A DNA stretch of 64,000 nt from Azolla caroliniana (GCA_043228905.1 JBHGNT010000001.1:11780001-11844000); one strand, 5' to 3'. Numbered from the stretch's first letter, positions 33,701 to 44,481 are shown. Made by a program: numbers and translations. The notes: generated by a model not told the origin, from the sequence alone.

Positions 33701-36585
33701 TTCGTGGACAAGGCCATTGATACTCTCTCTCTCTCTCTACAACACTGTGGCGCTAACAAAACTATCCATATAATCTTAATCTAAACCACTGTCTCAGCTC
33801 TGATACCATGTTAGAAATGTTGAGAATCGACTAGATAGGCATATAGAGTTACACTCACAGAGATGTATATATGTGGCAATACGACTTATATACATATGAA
33901 AGTAGCTTACAATGGTAGTCCTCCTGTGCACTCACACCTAAGAGCTTAGATGGGACCTGGACTAGCAGGCCACAAAGTTAGTTGACGCAAATAATAATCA
34001 CATCAGTTGTGTAAGATAAAAGAGGGTGGATATTTATATTTTGTTTTTGGTCTTATTCTTCACATTAAATGGGAAAGTCAATTGATAGTAGTGGAGGTAT
34101 TCTTTTTCTGACAGCTGGCTTGTCATTTAATACAAGCTCATGCTAGATAGTGCTTAGCTTAAAGTCAATGGCACATACTTCAAGACTAAGTACATATTAG
34201 CCAACCATGGAGAATATTCTTCTAGTCGAACTGACTAGTCAATCCCATAACCCTGCTTCCCGCTTTCCTAAATACATTCTGTCCTACTCATCTCAGTTTC
34301 CCACATCGACAACTCATCGACTCATATGGTCAGGTTGCACAATAGATACTACACATTTGGGTGCTATCACAGAATGTGCACTCTAGGAATACATGTAGGG
34401 ATAAACTGAGAACTTGGGTATGATCAATGGCTATATCTAACATTGAGCATGCGAGAGGTGATATTCATCATCCACTAGGTTTCATTCCATAGGTTGCATA
34501 TCTTCATACTTGAGTGATGATGCCATGATGTTACCCGTCAACACCTAACTTGCATGAGCATGTTTGAAGTAGTGTTACGGATCTCCACGAGCCAAGGCTC
34601 ATGGGGGCAGTAAGATGTGATTGGATAGATTCTAGCAGCTAAATGGATTCATTCACTGCGTGTAAGTTCAATGAACTTCCGTTATTGCTCCACTTAATAT
34701 TAACCTACCTCCCAGGAAACCACATCCCTTCCACCTGAAGAGAATTCTGAAAGACTGTTGAATGAAGAACTAAAAAGGTTGAATTCATTCCAGGCAAATC
34801 AATCGTAGATGTCAAACAAACAGGACCGCTAAATAGCATTTAATATGTTTCATGACTGTATTGTAATGTCCTTTCGGACGAAACTGGCCTTCCATACTTT
34901 CCATGGGCAATAAATACACAAAGTTATACCAATTTGAAAATTTTCCGACCAGCAAGCCAAAACAAATCATATAGACAACCTCCTCTACATAGACATCATA
35001 ACCCAACTCCAATGGGCTTGATCTAGCAACCACATTACAGACAACCTCTTGTCTGGAACAAAGGTTCAGAAGAATAGTGGGCATGGTCCCCGTTGCAGGA
35101 GTGATTGAATCTGGGCGTGCCTGTTCTCTTGGTGATTGAGCAAAGTTCAGACAACTGCCAACTACAATAGGTCCAGGATCACCTCACCCAGTCCAACCAT
35201 GGTTGGAGATATCGACACAAGCAATAAATCTTGGACCCCATGGAATGTGGAACTCTTTTGTCAGCTAAAAGCACAGATGTCTACATGGCTTGCCTCACAA
35301 ACTGCCATTGGAAGGCCAGGAAAAGTCGGCAATCAAGTAAGATAAACTCAATTTGTCATCATTAAAATTATTCCTCTGATTTTGCTTCTTTTGCTTGGAA
35401 CAACTAGAGATACTTAGGATCTTTTTTCCTGGTTCTCATTTCATTACACACCTTAATGCTACTCTTAGCATTTGTACATTAAGACTCCACGAAGGATGTA
35501 AAGCTTGGGCAGTTTTATTCATAACTAATGGAATGACATTGTCTTATCCCATGTAAATAGGCTAAGTTATCTATACATGTAAATGCCATTATGAAAAAAT
35601 TCTTTCTCTTAGCAACAAAACCTTTCCGAGACACAATTTACAAGCGAGTTATTTCTCAGAATTTTATCCCTGCAGAGGATAAAACATGGGCAGTTCTATT
35701 CATAACAAATGGAAGGGTCTTTTCTTATCCCATGCAAATAGGCTAATTCATCTATCTACGTTGACATTCCATAACGAAAAAAACCTTTCTCTTAGCTGCA
35801 GAGCCTTTACATAACTAATTTCTGAATGTCATTTTTCTAGGAATATTATCCCCTAAAAATACCAGATATACATATGTTCCAAGAATATGAATCCCTTCAA
35901 AAAACACTTGATACGGAAAAAGATATCACGTCCAAAACTGGCTGTGCTACTCGACACCTCCTTAGGTGATTTGGGAGGGGTACATGTTCAAACTGCACAA
36001 TCCCTAGGCTTTTGACCTTCGGTAGCTTTAGGTTCATGACACATTTTCTTTCCAACTAATTGGTATATTAGCTTCAAAGCAGGAGAAAGAAAGTATTAAC
36101 TGCACCAAAACATAATGGCATGCATGGAGAACTATAACCATTACATGCGCATTCAGTAATGTGGAACTAAAATTTTCAGACGGCCTTAAAATTAAATGCT
36201 TTATGGCATGCATGGGAGATGTATAATGAGCATGTATGTATTAAGAGATGTGCAATTGGAATCTTAACCGAAGTTTTCTTCGAGCATTGGCAGACACATA
36301 ACAATGAGACAAGCAAAATCGTGATGGTAAAAAGAAGAGCTAAATGAACATGCTTTACATCACATCCTGTCCTATCCCATTGACATGTAACATTCCACGT
36401 ACCGTATTGCATACTGCACAATGCATATCTAGGTCGCATATCACATCTTAATATACCTTAATATACATGGTTTCGGCGGCACGTTCTTCATCGGTGAGGA
36501 CTTTCCCGTCACTGCTGAGAAATCTCGTCGAGAAAGAAGGGGCACGTATGGAATCCCATCGCTTCACAAAACCTCGCAACGCCAT
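30784..36585 (-). CDS. Small mitochondrial membrane protein like Arabidopsis At2g27730 (plant complex I-associated), three exons
   Basis: Coding exons are 36585-36457, 31084-31049 and 30972-30784, all phase 0 with GT-AG introns, giving 117 aa. The N-terminus (MALRGFVKRWDSIRAPSFST) is basic and Ser/Arg-rich like a mitochondrial presequence. The block GKVLTDEERAAETMYIK joined to KMEKEKLEKAKK matches my recollection of At2g27730, including the exon junction inside IKKMExEKLEK. A Gly/Ser-rich spacer is followed by one hydrophobic segment (FAVLAGVTALVAGGWLW), a likely single membrane span, and a charged tail. At2g27730 has been reported as a plant-specific complex I component; that role is family knowledge and is not visible here. 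Exon 2 is only 36 bp. Intron 1 is 5.37 kb and hosts a dead copia element. A 24.5-kb transposon nest begins 435 bp upstream of the start codon. Confidence 0.85.
31770..31905 (-). repeat. LTR (3' LTR) of the intron copia element
   Basis: It is similar to 33809-33936 with scattered differences and an extra few bases near its left end (TTGAGGGTTAGAAAT against TTAGAAAT). Confidence 0.6.
32495..33076 (-). pseudogene. copia gag-protease fragment
   Basis: An open frame of 193 codons encodes a CCHC zinc knuckle (CFYCDNKGHTIKDC). A copia protease block follows in which the catalytic D-S-G-A reads DIGAS (WILDIGASRHMTN), so the active-site Ser is replaced by Ile. VLYVPDLKNLLSVSALID then follows, a typical pre-integrase region. 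It lacks the usual gag N-terminus in this frame, and the mutated protease motif marks it as dead. Confidence 0.75.
33809..33936 (-). repeat. LTR (5' LTR) of the intron copia element
   Basis: It starts TGTTAGAAAT directly beside the primer site and ends near CACTCACA. The partner is at 31770-31905. Confidence 0.65.
35500..35835. repeat. Tandem duplication in intron 1, unit about 180 bp
   Basis: Two diverged copies share GGGCAGTTTTATTCATAAC / GGGCAGTTCTATTCATAAC, TCTTATCCCATG and TTTCTCTTAGC. The rest of 33950-36456 is AT-rich intron with no gene or element recognised. Confidence 0.7.
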
Positions 36586-37020
36586 GGCTACCTCTGACAG
36601 CAGCACAGAAGGAAGAAGAAGAAGAAGGTCGACACGAACTGAACCGAAGAAAGAGCGCTACTGCCAAAGGTTCTAGTGGACAGAGAATATTTATTGCTGG
36701 TTTCACATTGCAGTATGTCCGTGTTTTGGCCGGACACATTTCCCATGTTGATGTGTCGCAATCTCGTTGGTCTCCGGTCTCCGTGGCGCACACTGGGTGG
36801 TTGTCAAGTTAAGTTATCCACCCCGATGTGGCGTAAACTTTATTGTATGGTGGTGATTCCCAGAAGTCCCCATACTACAAAACTCGATCCAATTGGCTCT
36901 GCGAAGTAAGGTTGGGTGGTTCGTAAGAATCCCCATGCTATATTGTGGTGCAAACTTGTTGACCATAGGAGGAAGCAAGCTTCAGTAGTTGTTGAAATCC
37001 CAAGTGTTTGTATGGCACGG

Positions 37021-38551
37021 TGTCGTAATGTGGCGTGCTTGAGAGTGGGAAAAATCGGCGAAAGGGGGGTCAAAATGTGCATGTGCAATGAGTGTGCACA
37101 TAAAGGTGATTAATTGTGCATATGCAAAGCAAAAAGGAAAAGAAAGGGTGGAAAAGAGGTATAGAAGCTCATGCAAAAAGTAAGAGAGAGGAGAGATAAA
37201 AGGCAGAGGGGAGACAGGCTATGAATTTATAGAGATAGAATTAATATAAGAGAGAGTTAGTAGGATAGTGGATAGTCACATTGACTACTAGCTAAAGGTG
37301 CACGGTTCAAATCTAATCTTACAGTGTAGCATGATTTAAGGAATTTTATTCCTTTTTCATTAAAGACAAAATTGGCGACCCCCCTTCCCCTTTTTCCTAT
37401 AAAAGGAGGTCGAGGGGGGCTCATTCGGGAGGACGTTTTAGGGAGGAGGAGACTATCGCCAATTTTCCTTCGAAGCTCTTTATCTCATACCCCTTTATCC
37501 CCCCATTGCCACGTGCTTGTGTTCTTCGCATCGGCACTTGAAGTGCTCGTGAGCCCAAGCTTTGTTGGTTTGACGTTGCTCCGCCCCGTTCGTCGTTGGG
37601 AGCCATTCGGGTGGTCGTGGTTCGTTGGGATTGGCATTTTGGTGGTGCTCGTGTGTTCATCTTCGCCGTGTTCAGATTTGCTTTTGTCTCTAAGGGCATT
37701 TAATATTTATGTTTTGATTGAGCTTGTGGTTAACTATAAGTTGCCATTGTAAACAAAACCTTATTTTATAAAAGGTCCTCGTGCGTTGGAATCGAACACA
37801 TATTTATCTCTTTGGTCGATATCATTCGTGTTTCTTTCTCTCCTTCTTTCTTTATTCGTGTCTTCCTTGTACGTTTGGCCGTCTTGTGACGAGGGAGCGT
37901 TTCGGGCGTGCCCATGCACCTCTCCTCCTCATAAAGACGTACGAGCATTTGTGCGTGTGTTTGTGTTTTTCGTGTACGTTCGGCCGTCTTGTGACGGGGG
38001 ACCATTTCGGGCTCGCCCATGCACCTCTCCTCCTCATAAAGGTGTACGAGCATTTTGTGCGTGTGTTTGTGTCTTCCTTGTACGTTCGGTCGTCTCGTGA
38101 CGAGGGGGCGTTTCGGGCGTGCCCATGCACCTCTCCTCCTCATAAAGGCGTACGAGCATTTGTGCATGTGTTTTGTGTCTTCCTCGTACGTTCGATGTCT
38201 TGTGACAAGGGGGCGTTTTGGGTGTGCCCATGCACCTCTCCTCCTCATAAAGACGTACGGACATTCGTGTTTGTGTTATCGTCCCCTTGTGCGTTCATGT
38301 TGCGTGCTCATCTTGCTTATACCCGTTTGGTCACTTGGCTCGCGCGGTGATCTCGGAAGGTCGACGAGTTGTGATCAATGAGAGCCACCGACCTCACAAA
38401 ACAAAGGGCAACGAGACCCTGCTCGGGAAGGGGTCAAGAAGTAGTATTGTTGTAAAGCAAACCTCAGGTCTTCTTTATCCCTTGAGTACTCCCTAGTCCA
38501 AGATCCCCGTGGTCTCGCCCAAGTAACACACGTGCGTGAAACTTCGCGACA
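37021..38551 (+). repeat. Element A 5' LTR (1531 bp)
   Basis: It starts TGTCGTAATG and ends CTTCGCGACA, just before the primer site. A TATA box (TATAAAAG) lies at 37398-37405. It contains four tandem units of about 105 bp between about 37858 and 38275. Confidence 0.93.
37858..38275 (+). repeat. Tandem array in the A 5' LTR, four units of about 105 bp
   Basis: Each unit contains CTTGTGACGAGG-like, GCCCATGCACCTCTCCTCCT and CATAAAG.CGTACGAGCATTT. The same array in the 3' LTR has seven units. The period gives long artefactual ORFs on both strands. Confidence 0.9.
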
Positions 38552-38556
38552 TGAAT

Positions 38557-38574
38557 TGGTGAACCCGACGTGAA
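38557..38574 (+). promoter_or_regulatory. Element A primer-binding site (non-iMet)
   Basis: TGGTGAACCCGACGTGAA lies five bases inside the LTR. The same 18-mer lies three bases inside the LTR of element C. It is not the common plant TGGTATCAGAGC site, and I could not assign the tRNA from memory. Confidence 0.75.
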
Positions 38575-38734
38575 AGGGCGGGAAGGGAGAACCAAGATGC
38601 GAGGAGGAGAACTCGTTGAAGTGATGGCGGCTGCGGTGGACCGCTTGGTAAATGCCCAAGAAGGCATCACCGGCCTAGACCGGGCCATAGAGACGGTGGT
38701 CAGCACAATGGGTCGGTTCAATGGAAGAGATATC

Positions 38735-39384
38735 TGTTGGGATTTCGGTCCCTCCGGATGGGATGTCCGGAGATGAATGACGGCAAGCCCGGTTGCGATT
38801 ACGGAACTGGATGATGAAGAGTACCCGGCATGAAGCCGGATGAAGAGCAACCGGTTACGGATACGGATGATGAAGACCCCGGCTACGGAGCCGGATGACG
38901 AATGTACCCGGAGAGAGATCCGGATGCGGGGACATATTTGCGAATATGTTTGCCAAGGGCCCTTGAGGCTATATTTGTAAATAGCCCGAAAGTCATATGT
39001 GTATAAATATGACTTAGGGCAAACAGTTTAGTTGTTGTTGCTCATTTTTCTATTTTCCACTTAGAGGGAGCGAAGTGAGAGCAGCCGAGAGAGAGAGAGT
39101 GAGAGAGAGAGAGAGAAAGGAAGAGGTCGACGCCTCTGTGTAATACCGCCGCCTGTGGCGAGGACAGCGAGCTCAAGGTCGTCGCCTTGCAGCTCGCCAT
39201 TGTACATTCCCTACGCATAGTGATAGTTGGAGTTCGAGGACTCCCGTGGTTTTTCCCATTTAGGGTTTTCCATGTAAAACATCCTGTGTACTTTTCTCTC
39301 TATTGTCTTCGTGCATTTTGTGTATTTCCTGTTTTCTGTGAGTTGATCCTATTCCTCGGTTGTGGCCGAGCATTTTGTCTAACA
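38735..39384 (+). repeat. Element B 5' LTR
   Basis: It begins TGTTGGGATTTC and ends TTGTCTAACA. A TATA box (TATAAATA) lies at 39002-39009. A GA-rich tract lies near 39085-39120. Confidence 0.95.
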
Positions 39385-39386
39385 AG

Positions 39387-39398
39387 TGGTATCAGAGC
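39387..39398 (+). promoter_or_regulatory. Element B primer-binding site (tRNA-iMet)
   Basis: TGGTATCAGAGC lies two bases after the 5' LTR, the usual copia arrangement. Confidence 0.93.
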
Positions 39399-39414
39399 GA
39401 CGGTAACACAGAAA

Positions 39415-42400
39415 ATGGAAGGCGGCGGTAGTGGGCCTCCGGGCATGATGGTGTTGAACTCACAGAACTACGCCGACTGGAAGATAAAGATGGAAGACCT
39501 TCTCATCGTCCGAGACCTGTACGAACCGATCGACAATGCCGGGATACCCAAGGGAGTAATAGAGTCGGAGTGGAAGCTCCTGAACCGGAAAGCCGTAGCG
39601 ACGATCCGGCAATATGTCGATGTAAGTGTCCTGCAACATGTGGCGAACGATACGAACGCCTATGAGATGTGGCAGAAGCTGTCCGGACTGTATGAGAGGA
39701 AGAATGCCCTGACCCGGACCTCCCTGATGAGGAAGATAGTGAATCTTAAGTACCGGGACGGCGAGAGCATGGTCGAACACGTCAGCACGTTCATGGGATT
39801 CGTGAACCAGCTTGCGGCGATCAAGTTCCCGTTGGATGACGCGATGCAAGCCATCATGCTGATGTGTACCCTCCCGGAGAGCTGGGATAACTTGGTAGTT
39901 ACACTCAGCACCTCCTGTAAGGAAGAGAACTTGTCTTTACTAACGGTAAAGACAAGTATTCTAAATGAAGAAGCGCGTCGGAGAGATAAAGAACCGGCCT
40001 CCGACTCGAAGGCGCTGCTTACCGAATCGGAACGGGGAAGACAACGGAACCGGAGTCCGCAAAGACGGGAGAAGTCGGGGACACGGTCGCAGTCGAGGGG
40101 GAGACCTACATGCTTCTACTGTGGGAAGCCGGGGCACTTCCAGAAGAACTGTCGGCATTTCCGGAAAGACAACGGAACCGACGGTACCAATTCGAAGAAG
40201 TCACCGGAGCGAAACGGTGCATACCGGGGAGCCGCGGACCGGAGAGGTCCAGATCGGCGAGGGCAGGACCGGAAAGGAACGACGGCACTCGCGGCAAGTG
40301 AAGAAGAGATAATGCTCATTACCGAAGAGAGGGAGCTGAACCTTGCCGGTGAAGAGATGACCTGGGTGGTCGATTCCGGAGCGTCGTTCCACCTGACCCC
40401 GGAGAAGAAATACTTCTCATCCTACATAGCCGGTGAGCACGGCTGTGTCCGGATGGGAAATGAAGGTACATGCCGGATTGCCGGCATAGGAGACGTGTGG
40501 CTGATGACATCAACCGGATGCAAGATGCTGCTGAAGGATGTTCGACACGTTCCGGAGGTTCGATTGAACCTGATTTCGGCCGGGAGGCTAGACGATGAAG
40601 GCTACACGGGTAGCATCCGGAACGGTGTCATGAAGTTCAGCAAAGGGAGCCTGATAGTGGCTCGGGCCCGGAAGGTCAACACACTGTACCTGATGAATTC
40701 CCGGCTATGTCCGGAGGAGCTGAACGTGGCAGCTGACACTACCGGTGAGCTGTGGCACAAGAGACTGTGCCACATGAGCGAGAAGGGGATGAAGAGGCTT
40801 GCCGAAGACAACCTGATACCGGTAAAGCACGTACAACTGGGGAAGTGTACCGACTGTCTGGCCGGTAAGCAAAACCGGACCGCCTTCCGCTCAAGACCAC
40901 CGATGAGACGTAGTGTACCATTGGAGTTGGTACACACTGATGTGTGTCAGGTAGAAACGAAGTCACATGGCGGAGCCCAGTACTTCGTAACATTCATAGA
41001 TGACCATAGCCGGAAGCTGTGGATGGCACCGTTGAAGACAAAGGACCAAGTATTGTCCGTCTTCAAAGAACTCCACGCGAGAGTGGAAAGAGAATCCGGC
41101 AAGAAGCTGAAAGCACTACGAGCGGATAACGGAGGAGAATACCGAGGGCAATTCGAGGAGTATTGCCGTTCGATGGGAATCCGACTCGAGTTTACTGTGC
41201 CGAAGACGCCGGAACTGAACGGGCTGGCCGAGAGGATGAACCGGACCATAATGGAGAGGGTCCGGAGTATGCTGGCGCATGCGAAATTACCCAAGGGGTT
41301 CTGGGCTGAGGCAATGTCGACGGCGACATACGTGATAAACAGATCACCCTCAGTACCTTTGAACGGAGACACGCCGCAGAGAGTGTGGACCGGTAGGGAA
41401 GTATCCTACCGGCATCTGAAGGTGTTCGGGTGTCTCGCATATGTGCATGTGGCAAAGGACCGGAGAGGAAAGCTAGATCCAAAGACCCGGCCATGCATAT
41501 TCCTCGGTTACGGCGATGACGAGTTCGGCTACCGAGTATGGGACCCGGTCGACAAAAGGATATTCCGGAGTTGTGATATCATCTTCATGGAGGACAAGAC
41601 ACTCGCTGACTGGGAGTCGGAGAAGAAGATGAAGAGCTCCAAGTCGACCGGTGAGGATCAACTCTACGAGGAGCAGTCCCGACCGGCAAGGGACCGGTTA
41701 GCACTCGAGGATCCGGCCGAAGACGGTGAAGAAACAGAACCGGCCGAGGAAGATGATACTGATACCGGAACCGGCCCCGATCCCGAAATGGATTCGGATG
41801 AAGAGGAAACGGAGGAGCCGGTTACCGAAGCTCCGGAACGGAGATATCCTCTAAGAGAGAGAAGGGCCCCCCGGAGATTTCCGGAACCAGAGCACGTGCT
41901 GCTAACCGACGAGGGGGAGCCGGAGAGCTTTGAAGAAGCAAAGCTTGACACACATAGCCGTAGGTGGTTAAGTGCCATGCAGGAGGAGATGGATTCCCTG
42001 CATGAGAACCACACATATGAACTTGTGGAGTTGCCGAAAGGAAAGCGGGCACTTCGAAACAAGTGGGTGTTCAAGCTGAAACCGGGAGATGCCGGAAACC
42101 CCCCGAGATACAAAGCCAGGATCGTGGTGAAGGGGTTCCAGCAGAAGAAGGGCGTCGACTTCGACGAGATATTTGCCCCGGTAGTGAAGATGACCTCCAT
42201 CCGGACGGTGCTGAGCATAGCGGCAAGCATGGATCTCGAGGTAGAACAGATGGACGTGAAGACGACATTCCTTCACGGTGACCTCGAAGAAGAGATCTAC
42301 ATGCAGCAACCAGAAGGATTCGAGAAGAAAGGGAAGGAGCACCTGGTGTGCCGGTTGAAGAAGAGCCTTTACGGACTGAAGCAGGCTCCCCGGCAATGGT

Positions 42401-43488
42401 ACCGGAAGTTCGACTCCTTCATGACCGACGAAGGGTACCACAAAACGCAGTCCGATCACTGCGTGTTTGTGAAGAAGTTCGAAGGAGGAGACTTTCTAAT
42501 ACTCCTCCTGTACGTGGACGACATGTTGATCGTCGGACGGGACCAGGCCAAGATACGGAGTCTGAAGAAAGCGCTTCACCGAACTTTCTCAATGAAGGAC
42601 CTGGGTCCGGCAAGGCAAATACTAGGGATGCACATCATCCGGGACCGGAAGAAGAAGCAGTTGTGGCTGTCACAGGAGAAGTACGTGACAAAGGTGCTTC
42701 ACCGGTTCAACATGTCGGAAGCAAAACCGGTCGGGTCGACCCTCCCGGCAAACTGCAAGTTATCCGGCAAGCAAAGTCCCAAGACAAAAGTTGAAAAGGA
42801 GGATATGATGAAGATACCATATGCCTCTGCCGTCGGGAGCTTGATGTACGCAATGGTGTGTACCCGACCGGACATTGGATACGCAGTCGGAGTGGTGAGT
42901 CGGTATATGAGTAATCCTGGCAAGCAGCACTGGAACGCGGTCAAATGGATACTCCGATACTTAAAGGGCACTTCGAACATGTGCCTCCGATTCGGCTCCG
43001 GTAAGCCCGAACTCGATGGATTTACCGATTCGGACATGTCGGCTGATGCGGATACCAGCCGGTCTACATCAGGGTATGTAATGACATATGCAGGGGGAGC
43101 CGTTTCGTGGCAGTCGAGGTTGCAGAAGACGGTTGCGTTGTCAACCACGGAGGCGGAGTACATGGCGGCTGTTGAAGCCGGCAAGGAAATAATATGGATG
43201 AAGGACTTCATTAGAGAGCTCGGTATCCGGCAGGAGGAGTACCGGCTCTACTGCGATAGTCAGAGTGCCATCCACCTTGCGAAGAACGCGGCCTACCATT
43301 CCCGGACGAAACACATCCAGCGTAGATACCACTGGATCCGGGAAAGGATAGAAGACAAGGAGTTCGTGCTGACGAAGATCCACACGGAGGAGAACGGGTC
43401 GGATATGCTGACCAAGGTGCTCACATCCGACAAGCTGGAAGCATGCCGGAAGAGGATCGGATTGGAGAGACATCCCATGCCGAAGTGA
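39415..43488 (+). CDS. Copia gag-pol polyprotein (element B), intact
   Basis: The polyprotein is 1357 aa from the first ATG after the primer site; the frame is open further upstream into the LTR, but that part precedes the start. The order is copia-type gag-protease-integrase-RT-RNase H. The gag (UBN2-like, about 1-220) is followed by a CCHC knuckle CFYCGKPGHFQKNC. The protease site is VVDSGASFHLTP. The pre-integrase block is LWHKRLCHMSEKGM. The integrase shows HTDVCQ, RADNGGEYRG and ELNGLAERMNRT (D, D, E). RT shows NKWVFKLKPG and the catalytic YVDDMLIVG. RNase H shows TRPDIGYAVGVVSRYMSNPG and STTEAEYMAAVEAGKEIIWM. The stop TGA lies inside the polypurine tract. It resembles the Tork/Tnt1 branch; that placement is from memory. 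Confidence 0.95.
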   Translation: MEGGGSGPPGMMVLNSQNYADWKIKMEDLLIVRDLYEPIDNAGIPKGVIESEWKLLNRKAVATIRQYVDVSVLQHVANDTNAYEMWQKLSGLYERKNALTRTSLMRKIVNLKYRDGESMVEHVSTFMGFVNQLAAIKFPLDDAMQAIMLMCTLPESWDNLVVTLSTSCKEENLSLLTVKTSILNEEARRRDKEPASDSKALLTESERGRQRNRSPQRREKSGTRSQSRGRPTCFYCGKPGHFQKNCRHFRKDNGTDGTNSKKSPERNGAYRGAADRRGPDRRGQDRKGTTALAASEEEIMLITEERELNLAGEEMTWVVDSGASFHLTPEKKYFSSYIAGEHGCVRMGNEGTCRIAGIGDVWLMTSTGCKMLLKDVRHVPEVRLNLISAGRLDDEGYTGSIRNGVMKFSKGSLIVARARKVNTLYLMNSRLCPEELNVAADTTGELWHKRLCHMSEKGMKRLAEDNLIPVKHVQLGKCTDCLAGKQNRTAFRSRPPMRRSVPLELVHTDVCQVETKSHGGAQYFVTFIDDHSRKLWMAPLKTKDQVLSVFKELHARVERESGKKLKALRADNGGEYRGQFEEYCRSMGIRLEFTVPKTPELNGLAERMNRTIMERVRSMLAHAKLPKGFWAEAMSTATYVINRSPSVPLNGDTPQRVWTGREVSYRHLKVFGCLAYVHVAKDRRGKLDPKTRPCIFLGYGDDEFGYRVWDPVDKRIFRSCDIIFMEDKTLADWESEKKMKSSKSTGEDQLYEEQSRPARDRLALEDPAEDGEETEPAEEDDTDTGTGPDPEMDSDEEETEEPVTEAPERRYPLRERRAPRRFPEPEHVLLTDEGEPESFEEAKLDTHSRRWLSAMQEEMDSLHENHTYELVELPKGKRALRNKWVFKLKPGDAGNPPRYKARIVVKGFQQKKGVDFDEIFAPVVKMTSIRTVLSIAASMDLEVEQMDVKTTFLHGDLEEEIYMQQPEGFEKKGKEHLVCRLKKSLYGLKQAPRQWYRKFDSFMTDEGYHKTQSDHCVFVKKFEGGDFLILLLYVDDMLIVGRDQAKIRSLKKALHRTFSMKDLGPARQILGMHIIRDRKKKQLWLSQEKYVTKVLHRFNMSEAKPVGSTLPANCKLSGKQSPKTKVEKEDMMKIPYASAVGSLMYAMVCTRPDIGYAVGVVSRYMSNPGKQHWNAVKWILRYLKGTSNMCLRFGSGKPELDGFTDSDMSADADTSRSTSGYVMTYAGGAVSWQSRLQKTVALSTTEAEYMAAVEAGKEIIWMKDFIRELGIRQEEYRLYCDSQSAIHLAKNAAYHSRTKHIQRRYHWIRERIEDKEFVLTKIHTEENGSDMLTKVLTSDKLEACRKRIGLERHPMPK

Positions 43489-43496
43489 AGGGGGAG
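43482..43496 (+). promoter_or_regulatory. Element B polypurine tract
   Basis: GAAGTGAAGGGGGAG lies just before the 3' LTR and overlaps the polyprotein stop codon. Confidence 0.8.
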
Positions 43497-44067
43497 TTTG
43501 TTGGGATTTCGGTCCCTCCGGATGGGATGTCCGGAGATGAATGACGGCAAGCCCGGTTGCGGTTACGGAACCGGATGATGAAGAGTACCCGGCATGAAGC
43601 CGGATGAAGAGCAACTGGTTACAGATACGGATGATGAAGACCCCGGCTACGGAGCCGGATGCTAAAGACCCCGGCTACGGAGCCGGATGACGAATGTACC
43701 CGGAGAGAGATCCGGATGCGGGGACATATTTGCGAATATGTTTGCCAAGGGCCCTTGAGGCTATATTTGTAAATAGCCCGAAAGTCATATGTGTATAAAT
43801 ATGACTTAGGGCAAACAGTTTAGTTGTTGTTGCTCATTTTTCTATTTTCCACTTAGAGGGAGCGAAGTGAGAGCAGCTGAGAGAGAGAGAGTGAGAGAGA
43901 GAGAGAGAAAGGAAGAGGTCGACGCCTCTGTGTAATACCGCCGCCTGTGGCGAGGACAGCGAGCTCAAGGTCGTCGCCTTGCAGCTCGCCATTGTACATT
44001 CCCTACGCATAGTGATAGTTGGAGTTCGAGGACTCCCGTGGTTTTTCCCATTTAGGGTTTTCCACGT

Positions 44068-44409
44068 TGTCGGGGTTGCTACGCCCTTGCGTGTAGAAAG
44101 GAGGAGGGACCACGGGGGTCTTGAACCGAAGAGCAAGAGAGAGAGGAGTAAGAGAGAGAAGCTCCGAAATCGGTTCGGCAGCACTTCGTCCTCTCCGCGG
44201 GAGATACCCCACTTCTATTCTTCCTCTTCCTTTTATAGCCCGTCAAGAGGCCGTTTGGCATTAACTGCATACCAACCGAATCTACCCACCTAGGATCCTC
44301 GTATGTACCTACTTCGTCCTTAGGTACTTCTTGGCGCGCGTGTGTGTGTAGAGCCGTTTCCCACGCCTTGTTCCTCCGATTCCTCTTGTGGGCGGTTTTC
44401 TTCACGACA
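44068..44409 (-). repeat. Element C 3' LTR (342 bp)
   Basis: No difference from 50141-50482 was found by eye. The TATA box on the minus strand (TATAAAAG) is at 44230-44237. Confidence 0.95.
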
Positions 44410-44421
44410 TCCGCCCCCACC
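44410..44421 (-). promoter_or_regulatory. Element C polypurine tract
   Basis: The minus strand reads GGTGGGGGCGGA immediately before the 3' LTR, one base different from A. Confidence 0.8.
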
Positions 44422-44481
44422 TAACCGCGCATCCACCGGCATGCGCCAAATTAAGTTGGCACGGAGAAAACCGGCCCGCCT

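Larger units (their letters stand above)
31770..33936 (-). mobile_element. Degenerate short-LTR copia element in intron 1
   Basis: Two LTR-like repeats of about 130 bp (about 31770-31905 and 33809-33936) share GATAGGCATATAGAGTTACA, AGAGATGTATATATGTGGCA and GTGCACTCACA. Inside the right one lies an iMet primer site (minus TGGTATCAGAGC, + strand 33797-33808). The interior is about 1.9 kb, with only gag and protease remnants, so pol is mostly gone. No target duplication could be matched. Confidence 0.75.

Noticed and set aside
34812-35084. 90-codon minus-strand ORF in intron 1
   Set aside because: No domain or splice context supports it, and it begins without a convincing start; it is treated as chance.
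37258-37325. tRNA-like B box (GGTTCAAATC) in the A LTR
   Set aside because: There is no convincing A box or cloverleaf, and the same word recurs in the 3' LTR only as GGTTCAAATA.
37858-38275. CRISPR-like spaced repeat array
   Set aside because: The repeats are contiguous 105-bp units with no unique spacers, inside an LTR of a plant retrotransposon.
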